From contig NC_080540.1 of the NCBI RefSeq assembly GCF_028640845.1, positions 94,352,061-94,416,060 on the forward strand: 64,000 nt of DNA, in the 5' to 3' direction. The notes under the pieces were generated by a model that searched no databases, was not told the origin of the DNA, and saw nothing but the letters and a program-made list of their open reading frames with translations. Below are positions 21,460-31,425 of the stretch, in pieces (the first letter of the stretch is position 1; the number at the start of each line of letters is the position of its first letter). The position numbers and the translations under genes are program-made. The DNA comes from Ahaetulla prasina. Its lineage: Eukaryota > Chordata > Lepidosauria > Squamata > Colubridae.

Positions 21460-21925
21460 GCTGTTTCAGTGTATAATGGTCTCACTTTGGATCAGGATAT
21501 CAAATGCTTGCCAGGGATCAGAAGTGGGAAAAGATTTTTTTTTAAAAAAAATAATGGAATCTCTTGGGGAAATCAGTGTGGATAGAAATAAAGAAGGGGA
21601 CAAATAGAGGCAGGCACAAGTGTAAATGAAGCATGTAATTCTTTGATATGCCTTCTTTTTTAAAAAATCTCATCGCCCCCCTCCTCCTTCCCCCCCTCTC
21701 ATTCCCTTCCTATTTTTGATAACTCTTTGCTCATTTCCAAATAGCACCCTCTGGGGTAAGGATCGGTGTCCCATATCACAGATGGGAGGACTTGCACAGA
21801 AGGTGCAAGATAAAGCAATCACAATATATCCAATATTTCCAAGAAAGGGAAGTTGAAAGCCCTATGGTCAGTACAAGCTCTCTTAAAGATAAATATTTAT
21901 AGGAGCATACACTGGATAACGGTGT
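21460..21925. other. Unassigned sequence
   Basis: No feature recognised; a C/T-rich patch lies near 21676-21715. Confidence 0.4.
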
Positions 21926-21931
21926 ATGGAC

Positions 21932-22294
21932 TGGATGCGGTGGCTTAGTGGCTAAGACGCTGAGCTTGTTGATCAAAAGGTCGGCAGTTCAGTGGTTTGA
22001 ATCCCTAGTGCCACGTAACGGGGTGAGTTTCTGTTACTTGTCCCAGCTTCTGCCAATCTAGCAGTTTGAAAGCAGGTGAAAAATGCAGGTAGAAAAATAG
22101 GGATCACCTTTGGTGGGAAGGTAACAGCGTTCCGTGCACCTTTGGCATTTAGTCATGCTGGCCACATGACCACGGAGACGTCTTCGGACAGCGCTGGTTC
22201 TTCGGCTTTGAAACAAAGATGAGCACTGCCCCTAGAGTCGGGAATGACTAGCACATATATGTGAGGGGAACCTTTACCTTTACCTTTACCTTTT
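21932..22294 (+). mobile_element. Sauria-type SINE, full length
   Basis: Box A-like GTGGCTTAGTGGCTAAGA, box B-like GGTTTGAATCC, a body with GGTAACAGCGTTCCGTGC and GTCTTCGGACAGCGCTGG, and an end with three ACCTTT units. It aligns along its length with the reverse complement of 10702-11051. Confidence 0.87.
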
Positions 22295-22671
22295 ATGCTG
22301 TGTTCAGCCATGACACATCTATACTGGCTGGTTTATAAGCTTTATAACCATCATGCTGAGTGTTCATTATTTCTATGTACAAAACAAGTTGTCAATTAAA
22401 ACGTGAGGAACCAGCTTAACAGTGAAATATCCTTCCTGTGAACTCCATGGTGTCTTTATACCACTCTTACATTATCATGAATATCTGAATATAGCCTGGG
22501 ACTTGCTGTTCATTTAGTATTTTTTATACTAAATTTTGTGGAGGGTTTAAAAATGGTGTCAGTCGCTGCATTCAACAGGGCTTGCAAAATTTGGCTGTGG
22601 GCAGTGTGCAGTTAGGTGAAAAGTCACATGAGCTTCTTGAGTCACAAGTTGTCCAACTCCATTTTAATACA

Positions 22672-22910
22672 CAGCTGCAACACCATCTAGCTGAACCTGT
22701 CTAGGCTCAGACATTAAGCAGGGTCAGTCCTGGTTAGTACTTCAATGGAAAAATATCAGGTAACACTATAGCTGTAAATTGGGCTAGGAAGCTGGGGAAA
22801 ATATGGAAGAAGGGATTGGCAAATCACTCCATACTATCCCCAAGAAAATGGGTAGGATATGTCCATGAAATTCACAGAGATTGAGGTGAACCCAAAGGAA
22901 CCTTGAACAT
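22672..22910 (+). mobile_element. 5S rRNA-derived SINE
   Basis: The first 105 bases resemble 5S rRNA: CACCATCTAGCTGAACCTG, then TTAAGCAGGGTCAG and CCTGGTTAGTACTT, which cover the internal control region, then a decayed end GCTGTA. The downstream part (ATTGGCAAATCACTCC, CCAAGAAAATGG, ATGAAATTCACAGAG) is SINE body. 5S-derived SINEs are known in lizards (5S-Sauria). It is too diverged to be a 5S gene. Confidence 0.75.
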
Positions 22911-22919
22911 TAATCAAGA

Positions 22920-23524
22920 TTAAAATGAATTATGGGGAGACAGTTCTATCAAAGCATTATTCAAAGCGTTAAACAGTTTAGCCCTGAATGGCATTCTCAA
23001 TCATTGTCAATTAACATTTGCTGGATATTGGCCAATCTTAGGCAATGCCATGCAATTAATGAAAACAATATATATGGGAATTGGGGTAGGGGGTAGGGGA
23101 TTATATAAAAACATTTACAAAACATAAAAACTTACATAAACTAATACAGAATAAAAAAGCAAAGAAGAAAGAAAGGGGGAAAAAGGAAAAGTACTGAAAG
23201 CAAGAATAAAAAAGAAAATAGAAAGAAATTCCCAATTTCCTTTGTAGCAAATATAATTATAAAATTATCTGTTGCTCTGTGATGGCAAATAAAAAGGCTC
23301 ACTTTCTTCAATTATCCTGTTGTTTTTTCCTGATAATCAAAATGACATATCATAAGTGCACGTTTTTCTGTTTCATGTAAACAGTCTATAAGGAGTTTCC
23401 AATTAGCCATAACTGTAGATTTTTTCCCCTCTGATGAAAGACATTAATTTAGCTAACTCTGCAATTTCCATCATCTTCACCATCCATTCCTCCAATGTGA
23501 ATACTGCAAACCCCTACTGTCTAC
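22920..23524. other. Unassigned AT-rich sequence
   Basis: A purine-rich patch lies at 23150-23225. Nothing else was recognised. Confidence 0.4.
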
Positions 23525-24214
23525 GGTTTAGAACAGGGGTGTCCAAACATTTTTGAGTGAGGGCCAAATACAGAAAAATAAGCAAAGGCCCGGGCCACGG
23601 GGGGGGGGGGGGGGAATGGGCGTGGCTTATTTTGGGGTGTGGCTTGGTGGTCATGTGACTGGTGGGCGTGGCTAACTGCTCATGTGACTGAGTGGATGTG
23701 GCTATGGGCATAGAAACTACTCAGAGGGCTAAAAAAAGTAATTTTTGACCAGTCCTCACACTTATGACCATCCTCACATTTATGCCCATTGCAGCATTTT
23801 TAACAACCATATCACTCATTTCACAACTGCTTCTCTTCACCACGGTTACAAGATAGGGTGCAAAATGTAAAGATAGTTATGCGTGTGAGGACCAGTCAAA
23901 GTGTGAGAACCTGTCAGAAATCACTTTTTTCAGCCGTCTGGGTAGTCCCTATGCACAGTTTAGGCTTAAGTATACTATATGTGTGTGAGTTATATATATG
24001 TGCATGTGTATCTCTATGTTTGTGTACGTGTGTGTTTGTGTTATGTTGATTTTTAATGTAATATTTTTAAATATAATTATTCAGAAAGGCATGCGGCTGG
24101 ACAACAAACAGTATATAAGCCTAGTAAATTCATGTGTGGCCCGGGCCACACACAAGAGGTGACATATTGACACATGATTACTGTGTGTATTTCTAACTCG
24201 CCTATAATGTGAAG

Positions 24215-25990
24215 AACATTGCTCTCAGTGGGAGCAGTGATGCTGTCCTTTGGATTGAAGGATGGCTGGGATGTCAGGAGAAAGTTTGGTGGTTGAGACA
24301 CGAAGGACTTCACAGAGATGGCTATCAGTCATTCTGGATCTCAGTCTGCTTTTGTTCTGATTTAACAGAGAAAATGTTTGTTCACATATGTATGTTGAGC
24401 CAACAGGCTCATCATTCTTTGCATGGCTTCACATCAGAGGAAACTTGGCATGATCCAAATTCTGATAGAAGTCAGGGAGGGAGAGAAGCTGATGTTGACT
24501 CTTCAGAGAATCATCACATTGCATTTCAATCAGTTCTAACTGCAGACTCTCCTCCACTTCTTCTGCATCCACCAGGAAGGGGTCGAGAACAGCTTGATTT
24601 GTTTTCAATGACAGAAAAATCTTGAAAACGCTGGTTGAATTCTGTCACGAGAGATGTAATTACAGAAACATATTTCTCCTTTTTAGCAGAAAGGTCTGCC
24701 TTTGGAAAAGCAGACTTGATTTCAGACAGCGCGGGAAGTGTACAGCATTAAAGCTTCAGTAGTTGTGTCTCAAACAGGCGGAGCTTTACACAGAAGGCTT
24801 TCATGCGCATACAGGTGTGATACCAGCTGTTCTTTGCCTTGTAGGTTCTTGTTCAGTGTATTCAGATGATGAGTAAGATCAACTAAAAATGCCAGGTCTG
24901 CCAGCCACAGAGGGTCACTCAGTTCATGAAGAGGTCGGTCCTTCTCTTTCAAAAAATTGTCGATTTCTGATCTCAGCGAATAAAACCGCTGCAGCACAGA
25001 GCCACGGCTGAGCCAGCGCACATCAGAGTGGTAGAGTACATCCCCGTATTCAGCATCCACATCAGATAAGAAAGCTTGAAATTCCCTGTGGTACAGTCCT
25101 CTAGCTCGAATTATGTTGACAGTTTTTACAACAGTGTTCATCACATCGCCCAGCTGCACAGTCTTGGCACACAGTGCTTCTTGGTGGATTATACAGTGCA
25201 TCCTAACAGCCTCACCTCCGCTCTCTTTTACGCACACCATGGATGCCATTCCTTTGCACTCACCCGTCATGGCCGGAGCTCCATCCGTTGTTACTCCACA
25301 GAGCTTGTCCCATTTAAGCCCCATCTTTTCAACTGCCTCTGACACAGCGTCAAAAATACTTCCACCTGTCGTTGTGCCTTTTAGGCTCATCATATCAAGC
25401 AGCTCCTCCGACAGCAAAATTATCATTGACTTCGCAAAAAATTAAAAGCTGTGCGGTGTCTGTATGCCTGTGCTCTCATCGCATGCTATCGAGTAAAATC
25501 AAAAGCACAAGCTTTCTCTCTCAGCTGAAGTTTCAGGTTAGCTCACAAGACCAGGATTCCCCGCATCACTGTATTTCTGGATAAGGTCACATTGTTGAAA
25601 TCCTGCACTTTTTCCGCGCACATTACTTCTGTCACTTTGATGAGGCACTGCTTTATGAAATCACCGTCTGAGAACGGTTTGCCATGCTGGGCAATAAGTT
25701 TTGCGACTTCATAGCTTGCTGCTGTGGCGTTTTCCTGTATTTTGTTAGCACGAAATAAAAACTGTTGTTGAGCTTGCAGGCTAGCTGCCATTTGCTTGAA
25801 TTTCTGTGCTCGTTTGGCACCTGTGTACGATGCGTAGCTCTGATGCTTGGTCTCATAGTGCCGACGGACATTATACTCTTTCATCACGGCAACATCTTCA
25901 TTGCAAATCAAACAGACACACTTTCCGTTGATTTCTTTAAAGAAATATTCATTTTCCCTTGCGTTTCTTCGGTGCTGCCATTTCTGATGA
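24215..25990 (-). pseudogene. hAT transposase, related to the GTF2IRD2/Charlie8 type
   Basis: The N terminus has a BED-type zinc finger (CLICNEDVAVMKEYNVRRHY, with Cys pair and a following His pair) near 25920-25850. The middle carries the catalytic-domain segment VTTDGAPAMTG, MHCIIHQEALC and YHSDVRWLSRG (25330-25000), with LNKNLQGK near 24850. The C terminus has a CEQTFSL-like and RSRMTDSHLCEVLRVST segment (about 24380-24280), the hATC dimerisation region. The frame is interrupted by stops and shifts between the BED and core parts and again before the C terminus. The order is that of the transposase domesticated as part of GTF2IRD2 in mammals; here it lies within an intact element shell, so it is a transposon relic and not a host gene. 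Confidence 0.9.
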
Positions 25991-26140
25991 CTCGTGGTAA
26001 ATATTTAGGACTATATTAGAGGCCTGAAAACCTGGGACATTACAATACAGATGGATACAGTCAGTCTACTAAAAAGCAACAATATGTGGATATCATCTTC
26101 ATTTAAGGGGGGAAAATGTTTCATATTCATTCATCTTGGC

Positions 26141-26271
26141 CAGGGGTGTCCAAACTTGGTCCCTTAAGACTTGTGGACTTCAACTCCCAGAGTCCCTCAG
26201 CCAGCAAAGCTGGCTGAGGAACTCTGGGGACTGGAGTCCACAAGTCTTAAAGAGACCAAGTTTGGACACCA
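26141..26271. mobile_element. Foldback hAT MITE nested in the hAT element
   Basis: Arms CAGGGGTGTCCAAACTTGG and CCAAGTTTGGACACC enclose longer inverted arms (AAGACTTGTGGACT/AGTCCACAAGTCTT and CCTCAGCCAGC/GCTGGCTGAGG), so almost the whole element is one hairpin. Flanks ATCTTGGC and ATCTTAAC match at 6 of 8 bases. The last bases of the right end are lost. Confidence 0.8.
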
Positions 26272-26317
26272 ATCTTAACTTTGTTTTGTATTTGGTATGA
26301 ACTTGAAACTCCCTTCG

Positions 26318-27075
26318 TTATTCCCTGCCCAAGGGGTGGAGGCGCGAGGAGCCTCACCAGGCGGCCCGAGGAAGGCGAGGATAGAACTGCTGGGCCGGGC
26401 ACGGCCAGCAGCCTCTTTCGCGCTTGCCGCCGCCTCCTCCCCCCTCCCTTCGTTATTCCCTGCCCGAGGAAGGCGAGGATAGAACTGCTGGGCCGGGCAC
26501 GGCCAGCAGCCTCTTTCGCGCTTGCCGCCCCCCCCCCCCCTCCCTTCGTTATTCCCTGCCCGAGGAAGGCGAGGATAGAACTGCTGGGCCGGGCACGGCC
26601 AGCAGCCTCTTTCGCGCTTGCCGCCGCCTCCTCCCCCCCTCCCTTCGTTATTCCCTGCCCGAGGAAGGCGAGGATAGAACTGCTGGGCCGGGCACGGCCA
26701 GCAGCCTCTTTCGCGCTTGCCGCCGCCTCCTCCCCCCCTCCCTTCGTTATTCCCTGCCCGAGGAAGGCGAGGATAGAACTGCTGGGCCGGGCACAGCCAG
26801 CAGCCTCTTCGCGCTTGCCGCCTCCCCCCCCCCTTCGTTATTCCCTGCCCGAGGAAGGCGAGGATAGAACTGCTGGGCCGGGCACGGCCAGCAGCCTCTT
26901 TCGCGCTTGCCGCCTCCTCACCTGTTTCTCGATGGCTGTCACTGCCACCACGCGTGTCCGACATGGGGAGGCGCGAGGAGCCTCGCCAGGCGGCCCGAGG
27001 AAGGCGAGGATAGAACTGCTGGGCCGGGCACGGCCAGCAGCCTCTTTCGCGCTTGCTGCCTCCTCTGCCCCCTCC
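26318..27075. repeat. GC-rich tandem array inside the hAT element
   Basis: GGATAGAACTGCTGGGCCGG begins at 26379, 26477, 26573, 26672, 26771, 26862 and 27008, giving a unit of about 97 bp (91-99) with a longer last spacer. Each unit also has a TTCGTTATTCCCTGCCCGAGG stretch and a C/T-rich linker. CG dinucleotides are frequent. It lies upstream of the transposase start on the minus strand, in promoter position. The long open frames crossing it on both strands are repeat artefacts. Confidence 0.92.
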
Positions 27076-27239
27076 CTTCATTATTCCCCGCCCATGGGGA
27101 GGAGCCGCGAGCCTCGCAGCGCGAAAAGGGCCATATTAAATTATACTTCCAGAATTTGCTGCGGGCCAATAAAAACTGACCCGCGGGCCGCAGTTGGCCC
27201 GCGGGCCGTAGTTTGGACACCCCTGGTTTAGAATGTAAA

Positions 27240-27955
27240 AGAAAAAGGTTTTTTTCCCCCATTATTGTGGAAGGAAGCATTCTTAGCAAGCAATAAAAGC
27301 GAAGCATCTTATTAAGAGTGATATCATAAGTACTGCATATTAATGGGTTAATTTTGAGCTATATTCCATGGGAAAGGCTATTACACGGTGTGCAGAGTTT
27401 AATGAAAAAAGATTTACAAGAATAGCTTTAATGGTGGAAACAACTTTCCTGTTTGGAAAGTTGCTAGCCAAGTATCATCAATCAAGAGTGAAATATATAT
27501 TTTTATTTCAGCGCTGTTAAAAAAGACAGGAAATTCAGGCGTTTAATCTCTGTTTAATTGGGATATTTCAAATTCCTTCCCTGTGCCTAATCTTCCTCAG
27601 TGATTTGCTGTCATTCAATAAAGTGTTTTCTTTTCAGATAAAAGCAATTCCCTTGATAGTTTCCCTGTGCTAATTTGTCCAGGCATGATACAGTATGTGA
27701 AAGAAAAAGTGCACAAGGGTGCTCTTAATCCTCTTTCCTCCACAACTGAAGCTCCCACAGCAATTGACAGGGGTAATTTTACCAGCAGATATTTACAAAG
27801 ATTTTTGGAATGGAAAAACATGTATGGTTGAGTTTATCCAGAACCTTAAATATGCCTTTTAGATAATTTAATTCTCATGCGTCCATGAAATATTTAGAAT
27901 CAGAGCCTCAAGGACATCTTTCCCTGCAGAGAAATTCATACACTTGTATAGGACT
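27240..27955. other. Unassigned sequence
   Basis: No feature recognised between the hAT element and the next MITE. Confidence 0.4.
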
Positions 27956-27959
27956 TGTG

Positions 27960-28266
27960 CAGGGGTGAAATCCAGCAGGTTCTGACAGGTTCTGGAGAAC
28001 CAGTAGTGAAAATTTTGAACAGTTTGGAAAACCAGTAACAGAAATTTTGAGTAGTTCAGAGAAGCAGCAAATACCACCTCTGGCTGGCCCCAGAATGGAG
28101 AGGGAATGGAGATTTTGCAATATCCTTCCCCTGGAGTGGGGTGGGAATGGAGATTTTGCAGTATCCTTCCTCTGCCACGCCTACTAAGCCATGCCCACCA
28201 AGCCATATTACACCCACACACCATGCCCACAGAACTGGTAGTAAAAAAATTTGGATTTCACCACTG
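27960..28266. mobile_element. Non-autonomous hAT MITE (copy 2)
   Basis: Ends CAGGGGTGAAATCC and GGATTTCACCACTG. Flanks GACTTGTG (27952-27959) and GACTTATG (28267-28274) match at 7 of 8 bases. Two internal G-rich units of about 41 bp. No coding capacity. Confidence 0.9.
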
Positions 28267-28274
28267 GACTTATG

Positions 28275-29215
28275 TATGTCGCAAAATTCAGACTGCTCTA
28301 ACTCTTTCAATGCCTTTTCAAAATAATAATAATAATAAATATTAATCAGCCATGCTTATATGTGCCTGTTTAAAATCCGTTTTAAAAACTCAAATTCACT
28401 CTCAATATTGTTTAATTTAGAACAAATACTTTGGCTAAGGAAATATAAAAATTAATTGTTCAATTTCAGTTTTTTCTACTCTTACATGAAATATCTGAAT
28501 TTATAAGGGATCTTGTCGTTTCTTAATTTCCAACCAAATCTCCACCCATCATATATAGCCATCATATCCCTTTAGACCTAAAAGTATAAATTAATTTTCA
28601 CCTATTGGACATTGAGCAAATTTATATATAAGAAGGCAAATAGGTAGTAGATGTAATACACATTTACAGGAACCACAAAATCCTATCAAATAAATTTATA
28701 GTATTTGTGCTAAAACAATTTGCTATTCAACCTTTGAGTCTAACTCAGATGGGGAGAATAGTATCTCAGTTTTTGAAATTGCTAGTATGATATGATGAAA
28801 TTTATGGCAAAAGAACTAAGCTACATCCTTTTTCCTCTGATGGACAGGCAGACTGAAATTGAAGCTCTTATCACACTGTCGAATGGATGAGGGAGAATCA
28901 ATTATTTGCTGTATTCTGAGGTCTGAGCTGACTTGACTGCCATCTTCTATTATGACTATGGGTTGCTCATTTATCTCAGTGGTATATTCACTAACAGTCT
29001 ATTTTCACATTGCGCAATATATTTTGCTCAGAGCAATCCCAGTAAACCCTTCCCGCCCCCACCATCAGTCATTCAAATGGCATTAGATTTTCTGTAGGGT
29101 TTATTTGTTTAAGCAAAAATGGCCACAGAAATAAAATCTTATGGGTGCTCCATCGATGTAGATTTTTCCCCACATAGACTGAATGCTGATGCCATCAGAT
29201 GACATTGGTGGTTGA
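28275..29215. other. Unassigned intronic sequence
   Basis: Only a short (AAT)n at 28324-28338 stands out. Confidence 0.4.
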
Positions 29216-29224
29216 TGGCATAAT

Positions 29225-29542
29225 CAGGGGTGAAATCCAGCAGGTTCTGACAGGTTCTGGAGAACCGGTAGCAGAAATTTTAAGTAATTCAGAGAAACAG
29301 CAAATGCCACCTCTGGTTGGCTCCAGAGTGGGGTGGGAATGGAGATTTTGCAATATCTTTTCCCCAGGAGTGGGGAGGGAATGGGGATTTTGCAGTATCC
29401 TTCCCCTGGAGTGGGGTGGGAATGGAGATTTTGCAATATCCTTCCCCTGACATGCCCATCAAGACACACCCACCAAGCCACACCATGCCCACCAAGCCAC
29501 ACCCATAGAACCAGTAATAAAAATATTTGGATTTCACCACTG
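29225..29542. mobile_element. Non-autonomous hAT MITE (copy 3)
   Basis: Same ends as copy 2. The flanks are GGCATAAT on both sides (29217-29224 and 29543-29550), a perfect 8-bp target duplication. It has three tandem G-rich units instead of two. This is the youngest-looking copy. Confidence 0.93.
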
Positions 29543-29559
29543 GGCATAATGCTCTCGGG

Positions 29560-30190
29560 CTGAACATTTCTCATTTATAAAACCTATAAGTTGTGAATCC
29601 CCCAAATGAAGGCTCACATGTATGGATGAATATCATAACTCAGATACTACAGACAATTTATAACCTGTACATCTTCATAAAGGTAATACTTTCCAAAGCA
29701 CTACAGCTCAGAATCATTTATGAATTATGGTGTGGAAAATGAACTCAGCAGATATATCAAGTAAATCAGACCATCAGCACCAGCTGGGATTCATCCAAAT
29801 ATTGAAGTTACAAATCCTGTAATAACGGACTACAATAAAGCTATAGCAAGTTCAACCATAAATCATATTAAACCTGGATTAAGAAGAATCCTTAGCATTT
29901 TACCCAGCTACAGGTATATATGGAAGAAGGAGATGAAGTTGCTGAAAAGTGGTTTTTGAAAAAGATTAATCGACCTTTTTAGTATTTTGGATGAAAGGAC
30001 CTCAGGAAGTTTGACAGATATAGGCTACACTGGAAAATCAAAAAGACACCCTGAAACCTGAATGGAAGACCACTTAACTGTATTTTTGGTGCCAAGAAGA
30101 CTTTATCAAATTATCCAGGTAGTTATTTAAAAAACTCCATGAACTTGAGTGACTATTTCTTTTCTTTTAATATTTAATTTTATACTTTTT
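29560..30190. other. Unassigned sequence beside the R4-type relic
   Basis: No motif recognised. Further decayed LINE sequence cannot be excluded. Confidence 0.35.
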
Positions 30191-30194
30191 TCTA

Positions 30195-30780
30195 GTGTCT
30201 CTCTGTGCGTATTCCCTTCTCACCTCTAGGAGTGGGATGTGGCTTCCTTAATCTCAGCTCCACTACCAGACAGCTGGAAGTTCTGTGCATTAATTTACCC
30301 CTCCCTAGCACTGCATTTTTCTGGACAGAATGCTCTAAGCTTGTTCATGGGATCTGTGGGAACCATTCTCCCAGCTTAAAGAGTCACAGCCCTGAGTGTT
30401 CTTACCACTCCTGGACCATTTTGGCCTGTGTTTTCTACATTCTCTATAGTTCTTCTTTCAGGCCCTGATACTTCTCCAGCTTCTCATACTCCTTCTTCCT
30501 GATATTGCTCTCACTTGGCACCACATCTATCACCACTGCTGTCTTCTGGTCCTTGAACACTACCATTGATTGGCCAGGACCTGCCAGGACCTGCCTGACA
30601 ATTTCAATCTGGAAGTTCTACAGAATTTTAGCCCTGTTATTCTCCACAACTCTCTGCAAAATCTTCCATCTGGACTTGGGAGTTCTATCCCATACGCTGT
30701 GCAGATTGTCCTTCACACAATGCCAGCTATTAGATTGTACCATTCAGTACAATTCAGGTTGTGCAGTGCTGCCCCCGCCT
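30195..30780 (-). pseudogene. R4/Dong-type LINE, C-terminal endonuclease region relic
   Basis: Minus-strand translation around 30550-30370 reads through as KTAVVIDVVPSESNIRKKEY followed by EKLEKYQGLKEEL, then KLGEWFPQIP after stops. This is the conserved C-terminal segment of R4-clade (Dong/Rex6-like) non-LTR elements, holding the restriction-like endonuclease. VIDV supplies the nuclease Asp in family alignments. Stops and a short duplication (CCAGGACCTG, twice near 30580) show decay. No RT domain remains. This is a distinct LINE clade from the L2 and CR1 copies. Confidence 0.7.
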
Positions 30781-30789
30781 CCCACTAAA

Positions 30790-31275
30790 GTGGTTCTAAC
30801 ATACATGTGTATGGATAGATATAATATAAGGATGGATAATGAATGAGACTATTTTCAACGAATGATTGGATTTGCATTTAGCTTTTAGCTAAATTTGCAT
30901 TTGCATTTAGAATTGCATTCCTCTATTGAGAGACCCATTTATCTACCAGGAACAGGTGCTTTATTGTAAACCTACATATATGCTTGGAGATATCAGTCAG
31001 GAAGAAAAACATTTTAATTAACCTGAGAATCAAAGCAATGTGGATTAGTTGCCATATGAGGTTAAAAACCAGTTGAGATTAGAGTGGTGTGAAATACCGC
31101 CACCATCAAGAAGTAAATTTTTCCAGTAAAATCACTTCATAAAACTTTAAATTGAGGTGGGGGGCATTTAGTATACTTTAAAAACAGGGGGCGTATAATA
31201 CATGGAAGTCTCTAAAAGAATTAATAAGCTTTAGTGCTTATTTTTGCCTTTATGTGTGATTACTCCCACCCATTA
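30790..31275. other. Unassigned AT-rich sequence
   Basis: Only a local GCATTTAGCTTTTAGC/GCATTTAG repetition near 30875-30910 is visible. Confidence 0.4.
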
Positions 31276-31277
31276 CT

Positions 31278-31425
31278 TAGGGAAACTAATCAAGGAGAGA
31301 AGCAACTTAGAACTAAGGAGAAATTTCCTGACAGAACAATTAATCAGCGGAACAACTTGCCTCCAGAAGTTGTAAATGCTCCAACACTGGAAGTTTTTAT
31401 GAAGATGTTGGATAACCATTTGTCT
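31278..31425 (+). mobile_element. CR1 LINE 3' coding end, left part (interrupted)
   Basis: The sequence GAAGCAACTTAGAACTAAGG, GAAATTTCCTGACAG, AACAACTTGCCTCCAGAAG and GGAAGTTTTTATGAAGATG is the terminal ORF2/3' UTR of CR1. It stops at GGATAACCATTTGTCT, which is duplicated at 33597 after the inserted element. Confidence 0.88.

Larger units (their letters stand above)
23534..27225 (-). mobile_element. Full-length hAT (Charlie-like) transposon with 8-bp TSD
   Basis: Termini are CAGGGGTGTCCAAAC and GTTTGGACACCCCTG, perfect inverted repeats over 15 bases. The element is flanked by GTTTAGAA at 23526-23533 and 27226-27233, a perfect 8-bp target duplication. Length is 3692 bp. A transposase gene lies on the minus strand (about 24215-25990), and a GC-rich tandem array sits between its start and the right end. 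A small foldback MITE is nested at 26141. Gene content and termini match hAT-Charlie elements; the transposase is broken, so the copy is dead. Confidence 0.95.

Noticed and set aside
22672..22777. Possible functional 5S rRNA gene
   Set aside because: Too many mismatches, damaged 5' and 3' ends, and a SINE body attached.
25076..25584. Plus-strand open frames overlapping the hAT transposase
   Set aside because: The minus-strand reading has clear transposase motifs; these are shadows.
26275..27231. Long open frames on both strands with repeated Ala/Pro/Gly/Arg segments
   Set aside because: Products of the 97-bp tandem array, open on both strands at once, as expected from a repeat whose unit lacks stops.
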